Positions 12,661-25,745 are shown, numbered from the stretch's first letter. The stretch is DNA of 45,629 nt from Paulinella micropora (GCA_009731375.1 BJOX01000065.1:363320-408948); one strand, 5' to 3'. Translations and numbers: made by a program. Notes: generated by a model not told the origin, from the letters alone.

Positions 12661-13878
12661 CATTATTATTATCATTATCCCTGAAAGGTGTTGGTGAATG
12701 GAGTGGGGGGTTTGGGAGGAGGGGGAAAATGAAAATTGTGTACCCCACCCCTCCCCCACCCCCCATTTCCGCACCCCTGTCGGAATAAATCATGGTTTGT
12801 GGGAACGAGGAGGAGTTGGGAGCTCATATTTGCAGGGTCGCTAGCCCCAGACTCGATATTGATGCTGATATAATTTTTTTGGAATTCACGCAAATATTTG
12901 CGTTAGGGGAGTGTCCTGAATGCCAAAATTCCTTGTTTTTTTTCGCACCCCTGTCGGAATAAATCATGGTTTGTGTTAACCAGGAGGAGTTGGGAGCTCA
13001 TATTTGCAGGATGGCTAGCCCCAGAATCGATCTTGATGCTGATATAATTCTTTGGAATTCACGCAAATATTTGCGTTAGGGGAGTGTCCTGAATGCCAAA
13101 TTTCCTTGTTTTTTTGTCCTTTTTTTGCCCCCCGCCCCATCGGAATAAATCATGGTTTGTGTGAATCAGGAGGACTTGGGAGCTCATATTGGCAGGGTGG
13201 TTAGCCCCAGACTCGATCTTGATGCTGGTATTTTTTTTTTTTTTTAATTCACGCAAATATTTGCGTTAGGGGTGTGTCCTGAATGCCAAATTTCCTTGTT
13301 TTTTGGCAGTACTTGCCGGTGCCTCCGGCAATTGGACGTACCCTGTCGACGGGGCAGGGGGTCCGGGGGGCCCTCCCCCCGGGAACCCCAGCCCTGTGAT
13401 TGTACGTACCCGTTCTGGTCGCGGGTGGCACCCACACCTTAAAATTGAGGTTTTTTGCCACCAGGCGCCCTTTGCGGAACTTCCGGCAATCAGCGTACCC
13501 TGTCGAAGGGAAAGGGGGGGCTCCGGGGGAGCCCTGTACCCGTTCTGGTCGCGGGTGGCAACCACACCTGAAAATTTAGTTTTTTTGCCACCAGGCGCCC
13601 TTTGCGGCACCCCCGGCAATTCAACGTACCCTGTCGAAGGGAAAGGGGGGGTCCTGGGCAGCCCTGCGATTGTACGTACCCGTTCTGGTCGCGGGTGGCA
13701 CCCACACCTGAAAATTGAGGTTTTTTGCCACCAGGCGCCCTTTGCGGCACCCCCGGCAATTCAACGTACCCTGTCGAAGGGAAAGGGGGGGTCCTGGGCA
13801 GCCCTGCGATTGTACGTACCCGTTCTGGTCGCGGGTGGCACCCACACCTGAAAATTGAGGTTTTTTGCNNNNNNNNNN

Positions 13879-13915
<37 letters not shown>

Positions 13916-15515
13916 TATTATTATTATTACTTTCGTTGTTGTTGTTGCTTCATCTTCTGCTACACGATCCTTGTTCATGAACTCGCTTTCTTTGGCACAG
14001 ATTCTTTCTACTGCATCGAAAAAATTTTATTTGTGGGTGTTTGTGTCACTTGCTCAGGTTCTTCAGGTTCGTCAGATCTATCAGCTGTCAGCGATCGCAC
14101 GCGGTGTATCATAAAGACAACTACCTTATACGTGCCTTTGAATTTATTGAAACGTAAGTCAACTCCCCGCAGAGATGTTGACGGTGTGATTGTAGCTGCC
14201 ATCGTAATGCTGATAACACTGTCAGGCGGCCTGATTCTAGGAGATACACCGGGGCTTGGCAGTGATAACACCCTGGAGTATCAGGCCACTTTGGATGCAG
14301 TGAAGGAGGCAAGACACCATGCTTAATTCAGCAATATAGCTTATATTCATACTCCTACATGTATTCTGCATGAAAATATCTAAAATATTAGAAATAATGT
14401 AAAAGCATTGAGTACACTGGGTGCATGTTAGGCGCACGTTGTGATCGTCAACAGCATCGATTCAGTCCATATAAGAGAACAAAAACCTGTAGAGAACATG
14501 CTGAGGCATTCAGGCTTCCTGAAGAAGCTGTGCAATCAGGAACTCAGCGATAAAGGTCATTTGCATTTTGAATGAAATATGATTTTTAACATATATACTG
14601 TTGTAGCAGGTGATGAACCACGAAGGCACCTCGTGTTCAACGTGAATTTCGAGTCCAGACAATATGACCTGAACGATGGAAGAGGTAGGCTCGTTGATGA
14701 ATTTTCTAGAAACATCGAGCTCTGTGATACTATAGGCCGGACAAAGATTGATTTGGAAGCGATGGCCAAGGAGCTGTGGGGGCCAGAAGCGGGAATATTA
14801 AAGACCTTCGAGCGGACCGCGGAAGAAAAAACACGGCAGCAGATCGAAGGGTGGCTCACGTCGGAGCTCAGACCGGTCACTGGCCCAGGGAACGAAAGTA
14901 AAACAGCCAACGAAGATAGCAGCGATGACGACGAAGAAGATGAAGAATCAGATGGGGCAAATATTTCCGACCATTTTGCCAAAATTGAAGAAGAAAAGGC
15001 TGATCACGCTGGGCCGAGCGCTGAGCAAATTTTGGAGCACTCCTACACCTTCCTCGCTTCTTACCCGTTCTTGCAACTCTCCCTGCATGCAAACACAGAT
15101 AAAGAGATTCTGCATCAAGGACCGCAAGGCTTCAAGGATTGCTTCAAGGACCGCGATCCAACCGAGGAGGATGTGCGGGAGATCAAGAAACGCTGCAAAG
15201 GATTTGCGCTGAGGGGTCTGCTACAGGCTTTGGAACTGCCCTACTTGATCAGCGATGTGGGCGATGTCCAGTCAGCCTTGGAAGAACTCTTGAAAAAGAA
15301 CGGGATCACGGCTGAGCCAGAGGCAGCAGCAGCACGAATTTCTAACCCTAACCCTGACCCTAAACCTAACACTCGAAGGGGTCAAAGATCGAGAAAAAAA
15401 TGTGAGAAGTGCAAGACGATAAAGCTTCAGCACGAATTTCGCGAGCCGCCGCCGGCTACCAAAGGTTCCAGAAGAAGACCTCGCGTGCGCTGGTGTCTAA
15501 AGTGCGAAGGCTTCC

Positions 15516-15591
<76 letters not shown>

Positions 15592-16123
15592 TATATATAT
15601 ATACATATATATATACATATATAATATGTGTGTGTATGATAGAATAAAGATGCACTTGGCTGAAGTTTCAATGCCTTGAATGAGTACTTGTTTCCCTATT
15701 GCGCAGGTGCCGGTCGAGATGATCGAGATCAAGGATGAAATCGTCCAGAAGGAGCTAGATAAACTCCTACAAGAAGTCAAGGCTGGAAAACATACCACGA
15801 AGGTCAGGAGCGAGTTTTTATACATATTGATGAGAATTACTTTGGGAATTATCGTTTCGACAGTATATATTACCTGACATATTATAGTACATCATATTTT
15901 ATCATATCATATATATTTATAAACATGCTGGCCAGATACAGACATGCCTACATATTTTAATTACATTAGGTCAAGGCCAAGCTACAGTTAGATCGTTGTG
16001 CCAACGATCCGCTAAAAAAGGACCTTGAAAGAAGCATGCAATCCCTTCGCACTAGAATGCAGGATTTTTTGAGCCAGCGCAAGCGCAAGCATAACATCCT
16101 TTCCGAGCTCAATGACTTCATCG

Positions 16124-16158
<35 letters not shown>

Positions 16159-17120
16159 TATTATTATTATTATGTACATTGGACATGTATGAATTTCTGT
16201 AATATACATAGACAGGGTGAGGTAGAGAGAGAGAGAGAGCCGGGGGGGGGGGGGGGANNNNNNNNNNGCGTTGTAGGAGAAGCATTTTCATGATGAGGGC
16301 TTTGATGAAAAGATCCGTGTAAGAAAGAAAGGCGAGCCTTCGAAAGAAATGAAAAGTCTGAGGTCACTGGTGTGTAGTCTTGCCATCTTGCTGCAGACAT
16401 TTTTTGATGTTTTTGTCATTGTCATTCCCGTTGTTTTCGCTGATATCATACATGACTGTTGAAGCTTTTTTTGTTGTTCGTTTGTCGTCGTTATTGTTGC
16501 TGTAATACAGCAATATTGTAGTTTTTGTCATCGTCGGTTTAGTTATCGATGTTGCAATTGTTTTTGCTGTTGTCATGGTGGTCCTTGTTGTCGTCGCTGT
16601 TGCTTTCACCGACGTCGATCTATCCATGTTCTATCTATCTGGTGCGTAAACAGGAAGTATTTGTCGCCCCATCAACGGGGAGAGCACAAGGATTTCAACC
16701 TGACCAAGAAGGTGATTGACGTGCTGGACCTCTCGGGAGATGCTGCTCGAAAAAAGGTAATCAAGCTCGTCCATCTGGATCCACATCCTACGTTTCTGGT
16801 TTCGGGTACAAAAGTGCCACCTGAGGCAAGCTTTTCAGGATCCAACCCGAACAGGGGCACTCAAAGCCCACAAAATTTGACATCTTGATTGCTTTGTGCA
16901 AGTGCATGTGTGTTAACGTGTGCAACGAAATCAAAACGCAGGAGAATTGGAGATGCAGGGTTCGGGGGAAGAGAGGGGGGGGGGGGGGGGGGGGGNNNNN
17001 NNNNNNNNNNNNNNNNNNNNNNNNNNNNNNNNNNNNNNNNNNNNNNNNNNNNNNNNNNNNNNNNNNNNNNNNNNNNNNNNNNNNNNNNNNNNNNNNNNNN
17101 NNNNNNNNNNNNNNNNNNNN

Positions 17121-17167
<47 letters not shown>

Positions 17168-20100
17168 CCATTTGGAAGCAACACATACCATACAAAACAT
17201 CCCCATATCTCCATGTAATAATACGGTTACCTACGCGCCGTGGAAAAGTTTTATTATTTATGCTACTTATATCACAGTAAGAGTTAATTCAAGGGCAAGA
17301 TATATGGATTATCATTAACTAATTAACAACATATCATCACCATCGATATCTTCTTCTTCTTCTTCTTCTTCTTCTTCTTCTTCTTCTTCTTCTTCTTCTA
17401 CCTTCTTTCTTCTTCTTTCTTCTTCTTCTTCTTCTTCTTCTTCTTCTTCTACCTTCTTTCTTCTTTCTTCTTCTTTCTTCTTCTTTCTTCTTGTTCTTCT
17501 TGTTCTTGTTCTTCTTCTTGTTTTTCTTCTTTTTTTCTTCTTTTTTCTTCTTTTTCTTCTTTTTTCTTCTGTTTTCTTTTTCTTCTTTCTCCTTTCTTCT
17601 TCTTTCTTCTTCTTTCCTCTTCTTTCTTCTTCTTTCTTTCCTCTCCTTTTTCTCTTGTTGATGTTGAACTTTACTGTTTCGGTATTTTTGTCTGAGAAGT
17701 AGCTTCTTTTCAAGTGAGTCTTAGTAAAAGGAAGCATGCCTATCTCTTCCTTTGTGTCAGGTCTGGGAGCGATTTCATTCAGAAGTCAGAAAGCACCTTT
17801 GCGACACTTGGGCAAGTAAGCTGCAGGAGCAGGTGGAGAAGCTGGTCCTGGACAAGCTCCGCGAAAAGCTGGGAAAATTCCTGAAAAACGCACCCACTGA
17901 AGAGGAGAAGTTGCAGAATGCAGTTTCCGCGGTGGCCGAAAAGCATCGAGATACGGTGGAGAATCGGTGTGGGTCGATCTTTGGGAGTGGTAAGTTTAAA
18001 GCCCGCTCTTCTTGTTGCAAGACTCGAGGGGTCCTAAGATTAAGCACTACGACTGCCATCTTTTAAAATTTTTAGTTAGCTTGATTCTCAGCCAACGCTT
18101 TTTGTTGTTGCTGGACTAGGAATATCCTCGAAAGCTCTTTGCTCACTTTTAGCAAGCCATTTCATATGCTAGAGGCAAGAATCGAATGGAAACGAAGCCT
18201 CTGAAGAATGTGGAAGTTCGTGTTTGTGTTGCTCAAACACTATCATTTTCTCTTTATGATCAGCAGCAACAGAGCTCACAGCCAGTTGGCTGCTGACTTG
18301 TTTGTGCAGGTGGCGCTCTGATGGCGAGCAAGCTCACCGACAATCTGGATCAAATCATTCAAGATTTTGTAGTTGTGCCACTAACCCAGTCGCAGAGTAA
18401 CTGGATACGCATCACGCATAAGGAGGGCAAAAAGAACTGGTAGCTTTGGTAGACCTAGACCGCTTTATTAAGTTCCAACGCAAATGAAACTGGCTTGTGA
18501 TTCGATGTCATCATGTATTATGAATTATTTTTTGCTGCTATCAGTTTCTTGGTGTCTTTGCGGAATGCATTCACATACCAATTGGATGGTCATGCGTGTT
18601 GCCACACTAGGACCACGAAGACGACAGTCCGTCAGTGTATTCTGACTTTCATCATGCGCAAGCTCTTTGGCGAAGACCCGGAGCGCGAAGACCTTTTGGA
18701 GCGACTGCAAGAGCTGGAGGTCCGTGCAGAATGTTTCTTAGTGTGTACATATTGCGTCCAGCGCTGCATTCTCAGTCCTTCTTTGTGACGAACTTTGCAT
18801 CATGGTCCATCAGAAATCTCTTGACAGAAAAGCTCATGTCAGAAAGCTCTGGTCAAGAACTTTCGCAATAAATCCTGTATAGTGAAAAAAATCTAGAAAT
18901 GGTGAGGGCTGGACGTAATTACTATTTGTTGTCCTCAATCACTCAGAACCTCTCGTGTCGGTTCTCAAAATACTTAACACAGCTAGACAATGCTTGCAGA
19001 TCTCATGATGGGGTGTCGGGGTTTTGCGCAAGCAATCTGCCCCTGTTTTTTCTCAAGCTCGCGGAAATCAAGGCATGACAGACAGATTAGCTTATACAAC
19101 GCTCAAGGTGGCCCATACATGTGTGATGCAGAGGTTTTTGTGTACATCAATGAATATACTTGGTAGGAACCTTTACTACAATCCGCTCAGATCAACCAGC
19201 TCCAAAAGGATGTGCAGGCTGGTCTGTACGATCACAGCCTCCCTTTGTTTCTGAAAGACCTGCGCATCATTCTGGAAGGCATCCGTGGCAACCAAACTTC
19301 AGCGCCCAAGCTGGTGGCGGCATGTGAAAAGGAGCATCAGAAATGTGTCAAAGAAATCGAAAGACAAGAAGAATTCAAGATCGCCGAGCGAGGAAAGTTG
19401 GAAAAGCAAGAGGACAAACAAGTTCTGGATTTGGCAACAGGGCACGAGGATGAATATTCCAGCCTGGCTGACAAGCTCTACAGTATACAGAAAGAGGTAT
19501 GTATCTATGTATGTTTGCATACGTACTTGTTTGTGTGGTTCTTTGTTTGTTTGTTTGCTTGTTTGCTTGTTTGTGTATAGACATGTACACGTTCATACAA
19601 ACTAACATACATAGATGCATACATACATACAGGGGTGGTTAAAAGTTTTTGCAACATACATCAACCCTATCTCTCCCTGTAGCGCAGGTGATATGCACAG
19701 CACGTATAACACACACAGATGTGTATCCGTCAATCACACCTCCCCACTCACTCTCCCTGGCGAGAATTTAGATCAGTTGGAAAAGTCTCAAAATTCGGGT
19801 CCGACAAAAGGTCATTCTTGGACTGTATGATTGTACTTATAATTACTTCCTTCTTCTATGCCTCGAGCAAAGCTATCTTTCCGCTGCAGTGTTGGGGTGC
19901 TTCGGTCGTGAGCTTCCACACGATGCAGCTAGTCAGTTTATTCCCCCCAGTGTTGATGACAGTGCGCCGTCTTTTCTCATCCCGGTCGCATACTTCTGCA
20001 CCATATCACATCCACCTCTCACCAGATCTTGAGCAGTCGGCGCTTCAATTCGGGTATGGTTGTTGGGCGGTTGACACTCAGTTTTCCATTCATTTATCCT

Positions 20101-21416
20101 CATACGTGTTCGATCGGATTCAGATCGGCAGACTTTGGGGGATCTTGGCCTAGTCGCGAGGGACCCTTTTCGAACTTTTCACACATACATCTTGGCTCCT
20201 GGTCCCGAGGGCGTCCTTTGTGCCGATTTAGGACCCTTTCGAACTTTTCTAAATTTTTGCCAGGGAGAGCGAGTGGGAGGGTGTTGGTGCGGAGCACATA
20301 TATGTGGGCATTATGCGTGCTGCGCACATAAGCTGCGCCATATGTTGCAGCGCTTACTCAGGGAAAGATAGCCTGCTGGTCGCTGAGGGCGGTCCTTTGT
20401 CGGACCATCCTGGGATGTTGGGATATATACATACTTTCACCCTGTCTTTCCTGAGCAAGCGCTACAGACTCTGGCGCAACCGATATGTACAGCATGCATG
20501 AAACCCACAGATATGTTCGCTTGTGCTGGAGAGAATTTAGAAAAGTTGAGAAAGCGTTTAAAATCGGGCTTTTGTCGGACCCGAATTTTGAGACTTCTCC
20601 AACTTTTCTACATTCTCGCCAGGGAGAGCAAGTAGGGAGGTGTGATTGAGCAAGTAGGGAGGTGTGATTGACTGATACACATCTGTTTGTGCTGTACGTG
20701 CTCTGCATATTACCTGTGCTACAGGCTGCAGCGCTAGCTCAGAGAAAGATAGGGTTGATGTATTTTGCAAAGCCTTGAACCGCCCCTTACACACAGGCTC
20801 TGGTGGACCGCGCGCTCCCAGTATTGCTCGATAGCTATTCTGCAGGGAGGTCAGCGAAGAAACACAGCGGGGTCTCTGACTTTCGTACTGTGCTCTCCCG
20901 CACTTGCCAAATGCTCCTGAAGCCCAAGCGATCACAAGGAGATGAGAAATCCAAGATGGCACTGCAAAAGCTGGACCAGGACTTAGCGAAGCGTGTCGGC
21001 GAACTCAAAAGCATTAGCGACGAGGTGTGGAACAAGAAAAAAAGAGAGACAAGACCCTTGGATAAAGTGCGCGCGTCGCATGTCTCAGACATCGGTTTCC
21101 TAGTACAGGCAAGTGGCGAGAGCTTGCGGCAACGAGCCAAGGAAGAGTGCTTTCCAAGTGTCGCCTCAAAACCCTCTGTTGCCAAACACACCACCAGGTA
21201 CTCTCTCAAAAGGCATTGATCGTGCATTCTAACAAATGTTTTCATGTTTGCTATTTCGTAAGTGTGTTCTCGCTCTCTTCTTCTCTCTTTTTTCTTCTTC
21301 TTCTTCTTCTTCTTCTTCTCTCCTCTTCTTCTTTCTTCTTCTTCTCTCCTCTTCTTCTTTCTTCTTCTTCTTCTGCTTCGGTGTCGTTGTCGTTGTCGTT
21401 GTGGTCGTCTTCATTA

Positions 21417-21461
<45 letters not shown>

Positions 21462-21464
21462 CTA

Positions 21465-21535
<71 letters not shown>

Positions 21536-21553
21536 CTATAGTAGTAACAGTAA

Positions 21554-21624
<71 letters not shown>

Positions 21625-21948
21625 CTAGTAGTACTAGTACTAGTACTAGTAGTAGTAGTAGTAGTACTAGTACTAGTACTAGTAGTAGTAGTACTAGTAG
21701 TAGTAGTAGTAGTAGCGGCAGCAGCAGCAGGCAGTGAGAGCAGCCACAGCAACAACAGCAACAAACAATCCAACAGTAGATATACAAAAAACAGACGTGC
21801 TTGCATACAAACAAACAATCATAAACAACAGAACAACAAATAAACAAACCCCACAAATAACAACAGACAGTAAATAAAAGCAATAACTTTTATGTTTATT
21901 GCTCAATATATTTCTAGCTTTCTATTTCACTTAATTCATTTCATTCTT

Positions 21949-21985
<37 letters not shown>

Positions 21986-22912
21986 GGGTAGAGGGGAGGG
22001 GCAGCATGTGATACTTTCTTATTTATAGAGTTGGGGGAATCTGGAGCTCCACGGGATCGAAAGAGGACCGTGATCTTCGCGATGGCATTCTCAAGCAGCA
22101 GAGAACGGACCGAGCTGCGATCTTTGATCTGTTAACGAAGGAAGAAAAAAAACTCGTGGAGATATTCAAGGCTTCTCAAAAGAAGGAAAAGAAGATATTC
22201 AAGGCTTCTCAAAAGAAGGAAAAGAAGGAGGCAGAAGAGCCTCCTCATTTTCCTTGGGCTGTATATGATCTGGAAGCGTTTGATACTCAGGCAGACGGCA
22301 ACTGCTTCTTCCATGCTTTTTCTTACCTCAGACGTCCCGAAAACGCGGATGAGATGTTTAATGACGTGGCAACCTATCGCAGAGCAGCCTGTGGCTGGAT
22401 CAGGGAACGCTACGCCGATTCCGTTGAGAGAGCCAGGTTCGAGAGGCAGGAAGGGAGAACGCTGGACGACTACCTGCAAACTATGGGACAGGACGGGACC
22501 TGGGCAGATTTTTCTGTGATCGAGGCCCTCAGCCAGGTATACGCTTGCAACATCCTGATCTGGAGCCCGCACCTGGACCTCCCCCTGCTTTTTCCTGGCC
22601 GGTTGCAAGAGGGCCAGCGTATGGAAGATCTCCCCTTTTTCAATATTGCGTGGGTCAACGCGAACAACGTGAAGGGAGGCGTCCAGAATCACTTCCAGGC
22701 TCTCATCCCACGCGGCGAACCCGGGGCAGAGCCGGAAAAAAAACGCGACCAAGTCGAGAAGAAACCGCCAAAAAAAACCGAACCCAAGCAGCCGCTATGT
22801 TTGGTGTTCGACACTGATGCAGCGTGCAACTGGGCGCTCTCCAACAAATTTCTTATGGACTTTAGGTACGCTCTTTTTACAGTCGTTTCCGCCAACATCC
22901 CCTCTTCCCTCT

Positions 22913-22950
<38 letters not shown>

Positions 22951-24770
22951 CTCTAGGTGAAATGTATATATGCGTGTATTTCTAGTGGTAGTTTTTGGGA
23001 AATGCTACCCTTTCATGTGGGCTCACCTGTCCGTTAAAATTTCCTGTGCGCAGAAGAGACATCCAGAAGAAACGAAAGAACCGCGACGCTGACAACCAGA
23101 AGAAACGAAACAACCGCGACGCTCACCCCCTACCCGAGATCCCCCACCCCCGGCAGGTGCTGAACTACTGCAAAGGAAGAGATGAATGGGGCAGACATAT
23201 CAAAAGGTAACATGTGATTTTTGTTGTTGTTGTTATTGATGATGATAATAATGATGATGATGATGATGATGATGATGACTTTGACGGTTCTATCACAAAC
23301 CCGCATACGCCATTGAACACTTATACATATATTCATATGATGTTTGTATTGTAATCATATTATATTATTTTATATTGCGTACATTAATTTAATGTACGTT
23401 CAATTTTACATTACTTTTACATTGCCTTTCATTAAATTACGTTACATTACGTTACTTGACATGACATGACATTACATTACATTACATCAGATTACATTAC
23501 ATTATATTATGCTATATTATATCATATCATATCATATATCATGTATCATATCATATCATATCATATATCATATATCATATCATATCATATCATATCATAT
23601 TACATTACATGACAGTACATGACATTACATGACATGACATTACATTATATTGCATTACATTTTGTATTATGATGTAATGTTATGATGTAAAATAGATCAA
23701 TATGATAAGCTCTTGCTAAGATCTTTCAAAAGAGCCATACAAGCAAGAACAATCAAAAACCAGTTGAGAAGAAGCTTCTTGTTTACTGTATCTAATATAA
23801 TTTAACCAGAATCTCTTTCCAGCAAACCTGAGCAGCCCTTCAACCAGCATGCCGCCGGCTGCTTTACATGCGTAATACATCCTGTTCGTGCACAACAAAT
23901 GCATACGTCATACAGACGCAAATGGCTGGTTGTGGTTTGTGTGTAGTCCGTGGTACATAGTGGAGGACTGGCTCAAATTGTGCAGTAAGGAAGAGAAAAA
24001 CCTTGCGCAACAGTTGAAATTCTATCAACCGCGTGTTGTCTATGATTCCATCCAAAACAAGAAGAATAACCGTGATCCACGAAAGAGCTGCCTCAAGAAA
24101 CAAGCCAGTATTGCAATGACGATGTCTAAGCTCAGTCTCTGGGAGCTGCAAAATGGAAAAGAACATGGAAGTTACAAAAAGATCAGCGAGGAGAAACAGC
24201 AAGACCAACTGAGCAATCTAGACAGACCAGATGACAAGAACGCCCTCATCAACGATGGCATTATCAGGCTGACAGTATCCGCCAAGCTCAATGAAGGTTA
24301 TCGAGCGATTCTGGTAAGCGACGACATGGATTTGCGCATCAAGGCAGAGAACGACTCGTATGTCTTGGCGATCGAGTCCAAACACTCCAAACTAGACGAT
24401 CTGATCCGTTGTATTCACGAAGGAGGTACCTACCTGCCTACCTGCCTGCATCACTACATTCCTACTCATATTTCTATCTATCTATCTCTTTGTCTATCTT
24501 CCGGAGGAAGTCCTTCCTCTCTAAGTACCTTTTATGGGCATTCTCAAAGGAAAAAACACCCAACACCACAGTTACCCATCGTACAGCCTTGCGAGGTAAC
24601 CAAGGGGCATGTGGTGCAGTTTGCTCTAGGAGGTACGGTCTTCATCGCCGTAATCCCGCCCTCTCGACCTATTGATGTTAGTTCCCCTGCACTTTGTGCT
24701 TGGTAATTGGATCATGCCTCCTGGTAGGACGCCTATGGCCTTCTGGCTACGCGACGCTCCTAGATAAATA

Positions 24771-24816
<46 letters not shown>

Positions 24817-25153
24817 ATCTATCTATCTGCTTGTGTGTATTGTCCTAAACAGGTAGCGTTGAAAGGATACAAAGCGCCCTGGACGACCTCTGGGAAGAAG
24901 CGCTGAGAGAAACGAGAAACCCATATGCTTTTGAAAGGAACAAGCGTGTCGGCGATCAGTATCGCGAACACTTTCGGTGCGATCAGGTCTTGCTATCGAG
25001 AACGATTACACTAAGAGTATCAGAAGTTTTATAGCATTACATTTCTGCGCTTTTCTTAACCTTGAGTGGCTTCTTGGTCTTGTACTATTATCATTATTAT
25101 TATTATTATTAATATTATTATTATTATTATTATTATCATTATTATTATTATTA

Positions 25154-25224
<71 letters not shown>

Positions 25225-25714
25225 GTGGACACCGTGATAGCCCAGTGGTCAAGTTCTACCATCTGGGCCCTGTCGCCAGTTCGATTCCCGTCGGTGCCAC
25301 CAGTATTTTCATTGAACATACCGGTCTNNNNNNNNNNNNNNNNNNNNNNNNNNNNNNNNNNNNNNNNNNNNNNNNNNNNNNNNNNNNNNNNNNNNNNNNN
25401 NNNNNNNNNNNNNNNNNNNNNNNNNNNNNNNNNNNNNNNNNNNNNNNNNNNNNNNNNNNNNNNNNNNNNNNNNNNNNNNNNNNNNNNNNNNNNNNNNNNN
25501 NNNNNNNNNNNNNNNNNNNNNNNNNNNNNNNNNNNNNNNNNNNNNNNNNNNNNNNNNNNNNNNNNNNNNNNNNNNNNNNNNNNNNNNNNNNNNNNNNNNN
25601 NNNNNNNNNNNNNNNNNNNNNNNNNNNNNNNNNNNNNNNTGTGGAGACTTTCCTTATGGAATGGAGGACTGGATGCACATGGCCTTTTGGCTCAGCAATT
25701 GGCAGGAGATACAC

Positions 25715-25745
<31 letters not shown>

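Larger units (their letters stand above)
8633..14057 (+). other. 5.4 kb intron made almost entirely of repeats
   Basis: Contains an ATT array, SINE-like family 3, three SINE copies in a chain, a 3.4 kb complex of tandem repeats with a further SINE, and gaps at 10853-10979 and 13869-13878. I found no exon in it, but repeats and gaps could hide one. Confidence 0.6.
16757..17760 (+). other. 1 kb intron with poly-G, gap and polypyrimidine tract
   Basis: Includes a G homopolymer interrupted by a 125-N gap and the CTT array at 17350-17645. The gap could conceal sequence. Confidence 0.7.
19497..20796 (+). other. 1.3 kb intron occupied by a Tc1/mariner-type insertion
   Basis: After a short GTTT-rich stretch (19530-19580), almost the whole intron is the transposon-derived block at 19629-20786. 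Confidence 0.65.
21198..22028 (+). other. Intron with (CTT)n, (TAG)n and (GT)n arrays
   Basis: CTT-rich tract at 21295-21375, a long TAG array at 21415-21715 with TAC and ACT variants, and GT repeats at 21952-21983. No exon found. Confidence 0.7.
24426..24852 (+). other. Intron with a SINE-like repeat and (CTAT)n
   Basis: Contains the SINE-like family 5 repeat ending at 24769 and a CTAT array. Confidence 0.6.

Noticed and set aside
13303-13851. 182-codon frame and matching minus-strand frames
   Set aside because: Made of 130-140 bp GC-rich tandem units open in several frames on both strands; no protein family resemblance.
15518-15679. Extension of exon 19 through the TA repeat
   Set aside because: Gives a Tyr/Ile run and then a stop. 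A donor at 15518 and an in-phase exon at 15707 explain it better.
17315-17737. Minus-strand Glu/Lys/Arg-rich frame
   Set aside because: Translation of the CTT array only.
24314-24319. Internal donor GTAAGC in exon 31
   Set aside because: Good consensus, but coding continues through the PIN motif to 24425 in phase with exon 32. Noted as a possible alternative site only.
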